From Saccoglossus kowalevskii (lineage: Eukaryota > Hemichordata > Enteropneusta > Harrimaniidae), in assembly GCF_000003605.2 (NCBI RefSeq), contig NW_003112497.1:52407-65808 (forward strand): a stretch of 13,402 nucleotides of DNA, written 5' to 3'. The position numbers and the translations under genes are program-made. Under the pieces are notes generated by a model that had not been told where the DNA came from, ran no database searches, and saw only the letters and a list, made by a program, of their open reading frames with translations. This document shows, in pieces, positions 1 through 7,980 of this stretch. Every line of letters starts with the position of its first letter. Position 1 is the first letter of the stretch.

Positions 1-360
1 ATATCAATGAATGTACATGGATGCTGTAGGACAATAGACAGACCTGGATAATTGTGGGTTAAAATCTGTACATATTAATTACCTAATTTGCATAATTAAC
101 AAATTTTAAGCTTTCACACTGATATCTAAAGTACTAATTATTCCATTTCAATGAAACTTAGTACAAAGATGCTCTAGTTTGGGTTAAAAATCTGTTCATA
201 TTAATTCCCTAATAAGCATAATAATTCATAATTTTTTGGTTCTAATCACATTTCAATTAAACTTGGAAACATAGATTTTCTGTTACATTGCGCAGACCTC
301 ATTAGTTTTACACTCAAATCTGTTCATATTAATTTTCTGATTTGCATAATTAGTTTTCAG
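1..360. repeat. Diverged ~127-bp tandem repeat in TDP2 intron, three copies
   Basis: AATCTGTWCATATTAATT occurs at 63-80, 189-206 and 317-334, spaced 126 and 128 bp. Each copy is followed by a version of CTAATTTGCATAATTA. Between them, TTCAATGAAACTTAGTACA (147-165) and TTCAATTAAACTTGGAAACA (252-271) repeat in register. A GATGCT follows the first of these, and another GATGCT sits at 20. The copies are well diverged, so the array is old. The window edge cuts the first copy. Confidence 0.7.
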
Positions 361-448
361 CTAAGTAATTTCAAATTATATTTAATGTGTCTCCAATACT
401 CTCAGCACATGGGAGTTCTTTCTAAACTTTCTTTGATTTTTAATTCAG

Positions 449-586
449 CTCAGGCGCCCCTGCAGATAGTAACCTTGGCAACCAAACATGTTCATTGATG
501 TTGAAACTATTGACATGGAATATAGATGGTTTAGATAATAAAAATATTACAGAAAGGACAAAAACTGTTTGTTCTATAATTAAGCG
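449..586 (+). CDS. TDP2: TDP2 exon (partial gene; first catalytic exon in window)
   Basis: This internal exon of tyrosyl-DNA phosphodiesterase 2 starts the catalytic domain. TDP2 is a Mg-dependent phosphodiesterase that removes tyrosine from DNA 5' ends left by trapped topoisomerase II, giving ends that can be ligated. The frame reads LLTWNIDGLDNKN (507-545). The TWNIDGLD box is a TDP2 hallmark, and its Asn (519-521) is a metal/active-site residue in the family. The donor is CG|GTGAGT at 586/587, leaving two bases of an Arg codon that the next exon completes. The acceptor is probably TTTTTAATTCAG at 448, but CAG at 453 or 465 is also possible. An in-frame ATG lies at 498, yet the open frame continues upstream to a stop at 441-443, so an internal exon is the better reading. 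The exons upstream, expected to encode a UBA-like domain, lie outside the window. Confidence 0.88.
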
Positions 587-1430
587 GTGAGTAGATTCCA
601 TGTTATGAGTGGTTTTTTTTTGTTTGTTTTTTATAATAACTTGCTATGTGTGCACTTTATAAACATGTTATCAATGCTAAGTTTTGAGCTGCTTTTATGA
701 TAGTATCTTGCCCTATTTAATTACTCTACGCTGGCTGCTGATTACAGTGCTTCCGAGAATTATTCAGATAGTGATGCAGTTAGCAAGATGACTTGAAAGT
801 TTACAAAACAATTATCATTTGCTTTGTTGTACATGTAGACTTGATACTGTGGTGCTTGATTGACAGGTCTTGGATTTACTCTTTTATAGAGATGGCGGTA
901 GTCTACAAGTACTTAAAATTGCATTTCCACTTTGCAAATCTGTGAGGTACAATCCCCTGACCAACATGTACACCATCAAATGTTCAGATTGTAGATGGAT
1001 AACGAGAAATTAACTTCAGAATAAGAATTTAAGCGAGCTTCTAAAAAATTGAGTTGGATTTATTTACAACAAACATTCACTGAGTTAAAAGGCTTTGTTG
1101 TTTTTTTAAAGTACAGTTACATTGTAGATATGTTTGTTTATGGGATAAGTCCTCCCAGTACTCTCAAAATAAAATGTGTGGAATGGTGAGATCAAGATAT
1201 CTATCTATTTTAACACATTTTATGTTTTTATCTCGTGCTGGGTGTAATGCGTCACATAATTGCAAACTGTAAACGCATCTTTGAGACATTACTTGACACG
1301 AGTCGTCAACCACAAACACGAATACAGTGAAAATGCAGCACCTGTGATGAATGCATGCGCATGTGTTCTTACAATCATGATATAGGTATGCTCACTGTAA
1401 ACATTGGTTCAACCAAACATATATATAATC
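587..1430. other. Intronic sequence without recognisable gene
   Basis: This is the first part of the TDP2 intron after the 449-586 exon. It is AT-rich with short T tracts and scattered CATGCGCA-type motifs. No conserved frame, RNA gene or clear repeat was seen. Confidence 0.6.
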
Positions 1431-1438
1431 AATATTAC

Positions 1439-1822
1439 CAGAGGTACATTACTTGGGGTTTGCAACGTGCATAGTACTGTATGGTGACATCATGTCAAGA
1501 TCTCATTCAAGTCTCATCTCGTAGATAGCGAGACTGATGCTACGACCTCCTGACATGACATAAGCGGTTTGTAATAAAACAATAAAACATGTACTACCAC
1601 GTTGATAGTGAAAAATTGTAATACATCAAAAATGTACAGAAAATATAGTTATCGTAATCCGTCATATCGTGAGCAGCTATTTTGATCCACCTGGACATCC
1701 CAGTATCCTAGTTACCTCGGGCATGCGCATTCACATTTTTCTGAGTTGGAACGCTTATGCGAGAGCGAGATTGAAACAGGATCTTGGTATCATGTCACCG
1801 TAGTTGTAGTAATGTACATCTG
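1439..1822. mobile_element. hAT-like MITE in TDP2 intron
   Basis: The ends are inverted repeats: CAGAGGTACATTACT (1439-1453), and at the right end the reverse complement of CAGATGTACATTACT (1808-1822), 14 of 15 matching. Further in, GGTGACATCATGTCAAGATC (1483-1502) pairs imperfectly with 1777-1799 through the CGAG at 1760, and ATAAGCG (1560-1566) pairs with CGCTTAT (1752-1758). ATATTACC flanks both sides (1432-1439 and 1823-1830), overlapping the left terminal C by one base. CAG ends with a 7-8 bp duplication are typical of hAT transposons. There is no coding capacity in 384 bp, so it would be a non-autonomous derivative. It ends about 40 bp before the exon at 1863. Confidence 0.7.
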
Positions 1823-1862
1823 ATATTACCTATTAGTAACTTTTTTTCCCATTTTCGTTCAG

Positions 1863-2076
1863 AGAGTCTCCTGATGTAGTGTACTTACAAGAAGTTATCG
1901 TGGAAACATTTGCTTATATAGAAACCATGTGTTCACCAACCTACATTGCCATACCTGCCAATTCAGAACAGTATTTCACAACTATCCTCCTGAGAAAAAG
2001 TAGAATTTCTCTCCTAGCTCACAAGATAATAGAATTCCCAACTACGAAAATGTATAGAAACTTGTTGACCGTCAAA
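1863..2076 (+). CDS. TDP2: TDP2 exon (LQE box)
   Basis: This is the second TDP2 exon in the window. The acceptor is TTTTCGTTCAG|A at 1862/1863. Its first base completes the Arg codon begun in the previous exon, giving R-ESPDVVYLQEV. The LQE box carries the catalytic Glu (1891-1893) that binds metal in exonuclease/endonuclease/phosphatase enzymes. The rest matches the TDP2 core in order: YFTTILLRKSR, then IIEFPTTKMYRNLLTV. The donor is GTCAAA|GTAAGT at 2076/2077, in phase 0. The open frame runs on to a stop at 2137-2139, but that part is intron. The exon is 214 bp with no internal stop. The preceding 1276-bp intron contains a hAT-like MITE that ends about 40 bp before this acceptor. Confidence 0.93.
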
Positions 2077-2570
2077 GTAAGTTATGTACCACAGCATAAA
2101 TATATGGCTGTGATTACAGAAATTGGATTTTTATGGTAATTTATAAGATATTTTAGTATATATCCCTTAATTTGATTCTAAAATGAGCATCGAAATCAGT
2201 TGAAAACTTCACAGTCCAACAACAAAATTATTGGAATTTTAACGTGATATTAAAAACTTTTATTTTGGGTAATGTGCATTGACTTTAATTTTGTTGGTAA
2301 AGAAAAGTATAGAGCAAGTTTCATATAAAAAACTCAATCATATTACTTAGTTGCGAACCATCACTAAGGTGTAATCCAGTCAGATTATTACTCTGTCTTG
2401 ATCATAATAATGTACAAAAACTTTATTTGATTAATTCAAGTAAAATTCAATTTAGTTTCATTGAAAGCAAACTTATTTGGCTGCACTCAAACACTTGATG
2501 TGAAATGATGTCTGCCATGTTTTTTTTTTCGTGCATGAGTTGACCTGAAACTTACATGTAAGTGCTAAGG
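2077..2570. other. Intronic sequence without recognisable gene
   Basis: This is the 5' part of the second TDP2 intron in the window, starting at the GTAAGT donor. It is AT-rich. The open frame of the upstream exon runs to a stop at 2137-2139 but shows no TDP2 similarity beyond the donor. Confidence 0.6.
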
Positions 2571-2578
2571 AGAATGAT

Positions 2579-2997
2579 CAGACTGGCTCAGTCGTGACAA
2601 TTTTATTGTTTTTATTTTATAATTCCTTTAGAAGGAGTTTGTAGAATCCCACGCCTTGACACAAAATTACCACGACTGGTCTGTTCTGACGCGTCCTCTA
2701 TAGTTGTCACCACGTTTTTGTGGTGATGAATATGCTAATGAGTAGCAAGACTTGTAAGTTGTAAGCTCCCAGCCAATTTGTTCTACACAACTATAATGTG
2801 TAGAATCTTTTTAGCAAATGCATGCTTCTTTCCTTTTTTGGAAGTATTCCACTCCCGTGTTCTAAAACGTCACTGCATATCAAAAATAATTACTAGAAAT
2901 GAATACGCCACAGAACAGATCAGTTGTGGTAATTTTGCGTCAGACCACGATTTGAAAAAAACAAAATTATAAAAAATGCCACGGCTGGGCCAGTCAG
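2579..2997. mobile_element. Fold-back MITE with long terminal inverted repeats, possibly hAT
   Basis: Long inverted arms enclose a ~210-bp spacer. The inner arm segments 2658-2694 and 2905-2941 match at 32 of 37 positions without gaps. The outer ends, CAGACTGGCTCAGTCGTGAC (2579-2598) and the complement of CTGACTGGCCCAGCCGTGGC (2978-2997), match at 16 of 20. The left arm carries about 23 extra bases between these blocks. Flanking octamers AGAATGAT (2571-2578) and AGGATGCT (2998-3005) match at 6 of 8, consistent with an old 8-bp target duplication. The spacer has its own hairpin (TCACCAC/GTGGTGA, 2707-2726). The open frame at 2778-2972 lies inside and is not a gene. Confidence 0.72.
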
Positions 2998-3046
2998 AGG
3001 ATGCTATCAAAGAGTGCACAATATATCATTTTTTAATAGCATCGTG

Positions 3047-3330
3047 AAAACTCTAAGATTTCGGCCACTTTTAAATTATTTCTAATTGAAAAATTGTTGA
3101 AAATAACGATAAATTTTCAGCCAGTCAAATTTGTTATAGAGTAAAAATTCAACAAATATAAAAGTTGGGTTATATACAGTTGCAGAAATGGAATAATTAT
3201 AGAAAGTCATGTCTCTAAAAAAATTTTTTTAAATAAGTGAGCAATTTCTGGTGAAGTCAAATTTTTTGAGGTAAAATAATTAGGTGGATTTTTGGCTGGA
3301 TTTTTAGAGTCGGTAAAATTTTAGAGTTTT
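3047..3330. repeat. Short inverted repeat flanking 285 bp, possible MITE remnant
   Basis: AAAACTCTAAGATTT (3047-3061) and AAATTTTAGAGTTTT (3316-3330) are inverted copies with one mismatch. The interval is AT-rich and non-coding. I see no target duplication, and such A/T-rich inverted repeats can arise by chance. Confidence 0.3.
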
Positions 3331-3431
3331 GACAGTACCGGTACTTGTAAGGCTCTAGGCTGCTATATTTGTTCATCATTTGTTCATAACACATTGATTG
3401 GTCTCATTGATCAGTTTTTTCATTTTTGCAG

Positions 3432-3602
3432 GCTAGATTTCGTGATATAGATTTACTACTCATGACATCTCATATGGAGAGTATGAAGAATCATTCACAT
3501 GAACGTAAAACACAGTTAACAACAGTTCTAAAGCATATGTCTGAAGCTGACGCTGCCACTGCTGTCATTTTTGGTGGAGATACTAATCTTAGAGATTATG
3601 AA
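3432..3602 (+). CDS. TDP2: TDP2 exon (TSH and GDTN boxes)
   Basis: This is the third TDP2 exon in the window: 171 bp, 57 codons, phase 0 at both ends. The acceptor is CATTTTTGCAG|GCT at 3431/3432 and the donor is TATGAA|GTAAGT at 3602/3603. It encodes LLLMTSHMES (equivalent to TSHLES in vertebrate TDP2), then VIFGGDTNLRDYE. In GDTNLRD, the Asp (3579-3581) and Asn (3585-3587) are the catalytic pair of the family. Reading past the donor adds about 24 codons, then a stop that overlaps an AATAAA (3673-3678). The strong GTAAGT donor and the matching phase of the next exon make splicing the normal outcome. The upstream intron (2077-3431) carries a fold-back MITE. Confidence 0.93.
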
Positions 3603-3987
3603 GTAAGTCTTGTCTCAACAGTTTTTGAAGTACCCCGGTATGTCACATTTTCTTCCCAATGCATTTGTAGTAAATAAATACACGCTGCTTGGAATGATGA
3701 ATATGATATACCGTACTGCACCACGATAGCGCCCAGGGTCCTCAACCAAATCATGATTTTTTAGGGGTGGGTGCTTACCTGAGCACCCTCCATGGAAAAG
3801 AGTGCAAATGACAATTTTAATTCATCATGTGACACATTGCAGGGGGATATTAAGTCTTTGACGGAAAATAAGATTATGAAATTATGATATCTACACTGTA
3901 TCATATTAAAACGATTACCAGTAATAATTAAGCAATGATCCAAGACCAAGTTTTAAATTTGTGGTATTTTGAAGGGGTGGGCGCTTT

Positions 3988-4876
3988 GGGGACTTATAAT
4001 TCGGTCTCCGTCCGTCCATGCGTCTGTGCGTCCGTCCATCCGTCCGGAGTCATATCTCAGAATCCCTTGGACCGATTCTGTTCATTCTTTGCATGTGCCT
4101 AGTACTTTATGTGGGACATATGCACATGCAGTGGTTTAGCGATTCGATTCAAAATGGCCAACTGGCAGCCATCTTGTTTTTTGAAAATGTTGTATTTTGG
4201 ACATGCTTTGTCAGTTTTCATTCAAACTTGGTACATAGATTATACATGTTAGGATACATGTCCCAACCGTCCGTAAGTTCCTGAGTCTGTCCGTCCGACC
4301 GTCCGTCCGTCTGTCCGTGCATCAGTCTGTCCAACGTCATATTTCAGAATCCTGTGGACCGTTTCCATTCATTCTTTGCATGTGTTTAGTACTATATGTG
4401 GGACATATGCACATGCAGTGGTTTAGTGATTTGATTCAAAATGGCTGACTGGCAGCCATCTTGTTTTTTGAAAATGTTGTATTTTGAACATGCTTTGTCA
4501 GTTGTCATTTAAACTTGGTACATAGATTATACATGTCCGGATACATGTCCATGGCGATTTATTTCGCAATTGGATCAAAGATGGTCGACTGGCAGGCATC
4601 TTGTTTTTGTTTTTTAATGCGGTATCTTGGATGTGCTCTGTCAGTTTTCATTCAAATTTGGCACATACATGTACTTTATACATGTTAGATGCATGTCAAT
4701 GACAATTTGTTTCAAAATCTGGTCAAGGATGGCCGATTGACAGCCATCTGACATTTTGGCCTTACTACTATATTTCCACAATTTATGTACCATTTTCATT
4801 CATATTTGGCACATACATCATACATACCAGTGTGTTTCATAATCAGATCAAAGATGGCCAAATAACGGCTGTTTTT
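3988..4876 (+). mobile_element. CCGTCC-headed tandem-repeat element, copy 1
   Basis: The head is GGGGACTTAT (3988-3997) followed by a degenerate (CCGT)n tract (about 4007-4046). Two repeat units follow: 4051-4263 and 4338-4550. Both are 213 bp, differ at 18 positions by hand count with no gaps, and start 287 bp apart. A second (CCGT)n tract (about 4266-4331) sits before the second unit. Shorter, more decayed fragments continue to about 4870. They keep the motif GATGGCCGACTGGCAGCCAT in varying forms (for example at about 4580 and 4727). No coding capacity is visible. The same head decamer precedes the CCGTCC tract of the neighbouring element at 4877, so both are probably one family in the same orientation. 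Confidence 0.7.
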
Positions 4877-5860
4877 AGTCCCCGTTCGGACGTAGTCTGA
4901 AAACGGGGACTTATGTTTTGCCCTGTGTGCGTCCGTCCGTCCGTCCGTCCGTGATCACCTGTATCTCGAACATGAATGGACCGATTAAGTTCAAACTTCA
5001 CTCATACATCACACATTATATGGGACATATGCACATGCATTTTTTTCATGATCCGATTAACGATAGTCGAATAGCGGCCATTTTAAGGCCGAAAATCGCA
5101 CATTTTCACCATTCCGGACCCGGATCTCAGTTATGCATGGACGGATTTCGTTCAAATTTGGTACATACATTAAACATAATAGGACCTTGATGCATGTCAT
5201 TTTTTTTTTTCGGACCAAGTTCAAAATGGCCGACTGGCGGCCATTTTGTTTTAAAGAATTCAGTTCTGGATCCGTATCCAAGACATGTCTGGACTGATCA
5301 AGTTCAAACTTCACACACACAAGGTACATCATGTCACAAATATGTATGTGCATTTGTTTCATGATCTCATTAACGATAGCCAAATGGCAGCCGCTTTAAG
5401 GCCGAAAATGCATTGAAATCGCACATTTTCACCATTCCGAACCCGGATCTCAGTTATGCATGGACGGATTTCGTTCAAATTTGGTACATACATTAAACAT
5501 AATAGGACCTTGGTTCGAAATAGCCGACTGGCGGCCATTTTGTTTTGAAGAATTCAGTTCTGGATCCATATCCAAGACATGTCTGGATTGATCAAGTTCA
5601 AACTTCACACACACATGGTACATCATGTCACAAATAGATATGTGCATTCGTTTCGTGATCTGCTTAGCTGAATGATGGCCATTTTAAGGCCGAAAATGTA
5701 TCAAAATCACGTATTTTCCCAATTCCGGAACTGGATCTCAGTCATGCATGGATAGATTTTGTTCAGATTTAGTACAATGTGTTGTACATATGCAGGTGCA
5801 TTTTGGTCATGATCTGCTTTGAATGTATATGTCACTCAAATATGAACTGAACAGGGACGT

Positions 5861-5875
5861 GTCATTGACAATGAC
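5861..5875 (+). repeat. Internal second copy of the 3'-end hairpin
   Basis: GTCATT-GAC-AATGAC is preceded by ACAGGGACGT and followed by TTGTT. It matches the hairpin and surroundings at 6022-6052 (AACGGGGACTGT, then GTCATT-TTC-AATGAC, then TTGTTT). It lies 173 bp before the terminal copy. Confidence 0.75.
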
Positions 5876-5949
5876 TTGTTATTTTGGCCATATTACTACA
5901 ACACGAAACACGTGTTTTGATGTAAATAAACAATCTGTTGTATACGACA

Positions 5950-5969
5950 CTTGAAACTCAAGTTTCAAG
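5950..5969. repeat. Near-perfect palindrome between the two 3'-end hairpins
   Basis: CTTGAAACT-CA-AGTTTCAAG is a 9-bp inverted repeat with a 2-base centre. A perfect 12-bp palindrome, AAACACGTGTTT, lies just upstream at 5906-5917. Both sit in the 145-bp tail between the two element ends. Confidence 0.6.
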
Positions 5970-6059
5970 GACACGCTCGCGACAACCCTCCGCTTTAATA
6001 TGACGAGCACAAAGAGAACTTAACGGGGACTGTGTCATTTTCAATGACTTGTTTCAATT

Positions 6060-6869
6060 AAATAATATCTATATTGCCTGGTATTTATTTCATTTTTCCC
6101 ACCAAAACTCTAAATGTCAAAAGGATGGCTTTACCTGATGCACATTAATTTGTTTCACAATTTTATTGAAAATGACCAACCGGCAGCCAGCCAGAGTAAG
6201 AGACATTAATTTACCCTGTCTTGATGCTTGTATTGCAGCTGTAATTAATTCTACTGATATTTTAATGCACCCGTCATATTGTTTTGAACAACCAAACAGC
6301 AAGTTGGTGACTGGTTTCTTATGCACGTCTTGAGATCGTTACATGATTAGTACTGGTCAGTTCGGCTAAATGCACTCATTTACGAGCTTATTGACAGCAC
6401 CACCATTGACTGTGTCCTAACTTTACCATTTATTCTATCCACATTTTTACGATTGTATGAAATAAAATGAAAGGCAATTGCATCTTGATCTTCTCTTTAT
6501 ATTCAACGTGTCCAAGTCCCCCACTGTTAGTTTGATGTCTCCTGTTGAGGTTGTTTTGACCCAACGTATCAATTTCCAGGTGCGCATAGCAAACCAATCA
6601 GCAACCTAGTTTGCAACGTTACTGTTTGGAACAATATAGCGGTGACAGTAATGCACCTGCAAGATTTCATTGGCACTTCATTGACACAACATATTGATAT
6701 AGTGATCTTGAAAAAAAAAAACATTTTAATAGTTATCATCATCTGTAATTTCCTAAAATGATATTCACATTGACTTCACATGATATTTAAATAAAATAAG
6801 TGTTAAACAAGGGAAATCAAATGGCACAGCATTTGCCTTGAGTTACCTATAGTGAGAATATAAAAATTC
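6060..6869. other. Intronic sequence without recognisable gene
   Basis: This part of the third TDP2 intron lies after the Helentron-like element. A 69-codon open frame on the - strand (6117-6326) resembles nothing I recognise. The interval between it and the - strand frame at 6870-7142 is broken by stops. I see no RNA gene. Confidence 0.45.
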
Positions 6870-7142
6870 TCATGATAACAAAGACAGTGATATCAAATTT
6901 TGATGAAATGCCCACAAGGTGTCAAGCTCTAGCACTTTTTTATCAATAGTAAAAGGCAGAACTTTAACACAGTCCTGGTCGATGTGATGCCATACTGCCT
7001 GCGAACATACTTTGCAGTGTTCTTGTGATAACCTTATATTTATGTTGTCCCACATGTAGTTATACATTAGTGAGTTTATACGTGTGATTCCGAGATTGGA
7101 TGTGGCACAAGGAGGCTTGGGTAAGGAAACCTGTATCTGCAT
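6870..7142 (-). pseudogene. Possible transposon-derived protein fragment, unrecognised
   Basis: This is a 90-codon open frame on the strand opposite TDP2, wholly inside an intron. The stretch MWDNINIRLSQEHCKVC and the following residues look more protein-like than the random frames around it. The WDNINI segment recalls the DNIN motif in large transposon-associated proteins of invertebrates (DUF6589-like), from memory only. The frame closes upstream at a stop about 57 bp before the ATG. No splice signals were examined in detail. It could be a decayed mobile-element fragment or chance. Confidence 0.2.
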
Positions 7143-7227
7143 GATCGTTTGCGTGCTACGACAGGATGTGATTACATGCTATTAAATTGTTGCTGCGTTT
7201 CTTATAAATTCTATTACTACTTTTCAG

Positions 7228-7503
7228 ATCACTCAGATCGGTGGCTTACCTGATTCTATTGGTGATGTTTGGCAGATGTGTGGAAGCCCTGAAGATGCCC
7301 AATTTTCATGGGATATTACGAAAAATGACAATCTCGATATGCCATTTAAACCAAAATGTCGCTTTGACAGGCTGTTTTTACGCCAGGGATGTTCTTCGAA
7401 ACTGCTGCCGCAAATGTTTATGTTTGTTGGAACTGAAAGACTTCCTTGTGGGAGGTTTGCAAGTGACCACTGGGGCATACTTTGTGAATTTAAGATTGTA
7501 TGA
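7228..7503 (+). CDS. TDP2: TDP2 terminal coding exon (SDHWG box, stop)
   Basis: This is the last coding exon of TDP2. The acceptor is CTACTTTTCAG|ATC at 7227/7228, phase 0. It encodes GGLPDSIGDVW, CRFDRLFLR, then LPCGRFASDHWGILCEF, and ends at TGA 7501-7503. SDHWG carries the catalytic Asp (7465-7467) and His (7468-7470) that complete the active site. The C-terminus stops about eleven residues after that His, as in other TDP2 proteins. The four exons give about 265 residues, which fits the catalytic domain alone (vertebrate TDP2 is about 360 residues with its N-terminal region). No frameshift or missing catalytic residue is visible, so the gene looks functional. The intron before it is 3.6 kb and filled with repeats. 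Overlapping open frames on both strands here are shadows. Confidence 0.94.
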   Translation: MTQIGGLPDSIGDVWQMCGSPEDAQFSWDITKNDNLDMPFKPKCRFDRLFLRQGCSSKLLPQMFMFVGTERLPCGRFASDHWGILCEFKIV

Positions 7504-7945
7504 ACTACACAACTCAACATGTATATTCTATGTATAACTATGACATTATAGTGGGAAACAACGCCCTCGGTGTTGAATGAAGTCTCAGAACAAGGCGAGA
7601 AACAGTTTTTTCTGACAGACTGAACACAACTCAGATGCCTGCCTGTCTAGTTGATGCAAATGCATTGTATATGTCTGTAAACATTGATTCTTTCATCAAA
7701 AAAAGATCATGAAACAGTAATGGACAGTGATCTATAGAGTTTTTGGTGTGCATTCAGGCACTCATTTTATTACCTAATTGTTCAATTTATACCTTTTGAC
7801 TCTCACATGTACTGTACAAATGGGAGTCTTTGAGTTTACTCAGTCTGTATGTGTGCATGTATACGTGTTTGTCTGTTTTAAAGTTAATGTTCATTCCAGT
7901 TCAAAAAAAAATATTTTATAAATAAATTATTCCATTATGAGAATT
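7504..7945 (+). other. TDP2 3' untranslated region (approximate end)
   Basis: This is non-coding, T/A-rich sequence from the TDP2 stop to just beyond the first canonical poly(A) signal (7921-7926). A T-rich/GT-rich stretch follows at about 7949-8000, as expected downstream of a cleavage site. The exact cleavage position cannot be read from the sequence. No other gene is visible. Confidence 0.55.
7921..7926 (+). promoter_or_regulatory. AATAAA polyadenylation signal, probable for TDP2
   Basis: This is a canonical AATAAA 418 bp after the TDP2 stop codon, on the coding strand, with T-rich sequence (TTTTGGTTTCTGTATTT) starting about 25 bp downstream. It is the first such hexamer I find after the stop. 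Confidence 0.55.
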
Positions 7946-7980
7946 AATACAAATTTTGGTTTCTGTATTTATTAAATATA

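Larger units (their letters stand above)
4877..6050 (+). mobile_element. CCGTCC-headed tandem-repeat element, copy 2; Helentron-like architecture
   Basis: The left end has a 10-bp hairpin, AGTCCCCGTT (4877-4886) with AACGGGGACT (4902-4911), then a (CCGT)n tract (about 4930-4952). A core of ~290-313 bp tandem units follows, whose shared AAGGCCGAAAAT starts at 5085, 5398 and 5686. The right end carries AACGGGGACT again (6022-6031), inverted relative to 4877. It is followed directly by hairpin GTCATT-TTC-AATGAC (6034-6048). Inverted subterminal repeats, a microsatellite tract, core tandem repeats and a 3' hairpin are the known layout of non-autonomous Helentrons (pearl, DINE-1 types). Class assignment is inference. 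The long open frames here (4918-5190 +, 5057-5383 -, 5450-5647 -) are readings of the repeat. Confidence 0.62.

Noticed and set aside
2778-2972. 64-codon open frame on the + strand
   Set aside because: It lies within the spacer and right arm of the fold-back MITE and has no recognisable motif.
3334-3345. Perfect 12-bp palindrome AGTACCGGTACT
   Set aside because: Isolated. Short palindromes of this size occur by chance, and no linked structure was seen beyond the weak 3047/3330 inverted repeat.
3728-3985. AGCGCCCA (3728-3735) and TGGGCGCT (3978-3985) as terminal repeats, with a GGGTGCT/AGCACCC hairpin at 3769-3788
   Set aside because: Only 8 bp match, flanks disagree, and no target duplication is present. 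Not enough for an element call.
4018-4284. Open frame starting with RLCVRPSVRS-type residues
   Set aside because: It is the (CCGT)n tract and tandem repeat read as protein. The same pattern appears in the copy at 4918-5190.
5057-5647. Two similar - strand open frames (5057-5383 and 5450-5647)
   Set aside because: Their similarity comes from the ~290-313 bp tandem repeat in which both lie, not from a gene family.
7233-7537. Open frames overlapping the last TDP2 exon in other frames (7233-7520 - and 7241-7537 +)
   Set aside because: The third frame carries the TDP2 SDHWG box. These are shadows.
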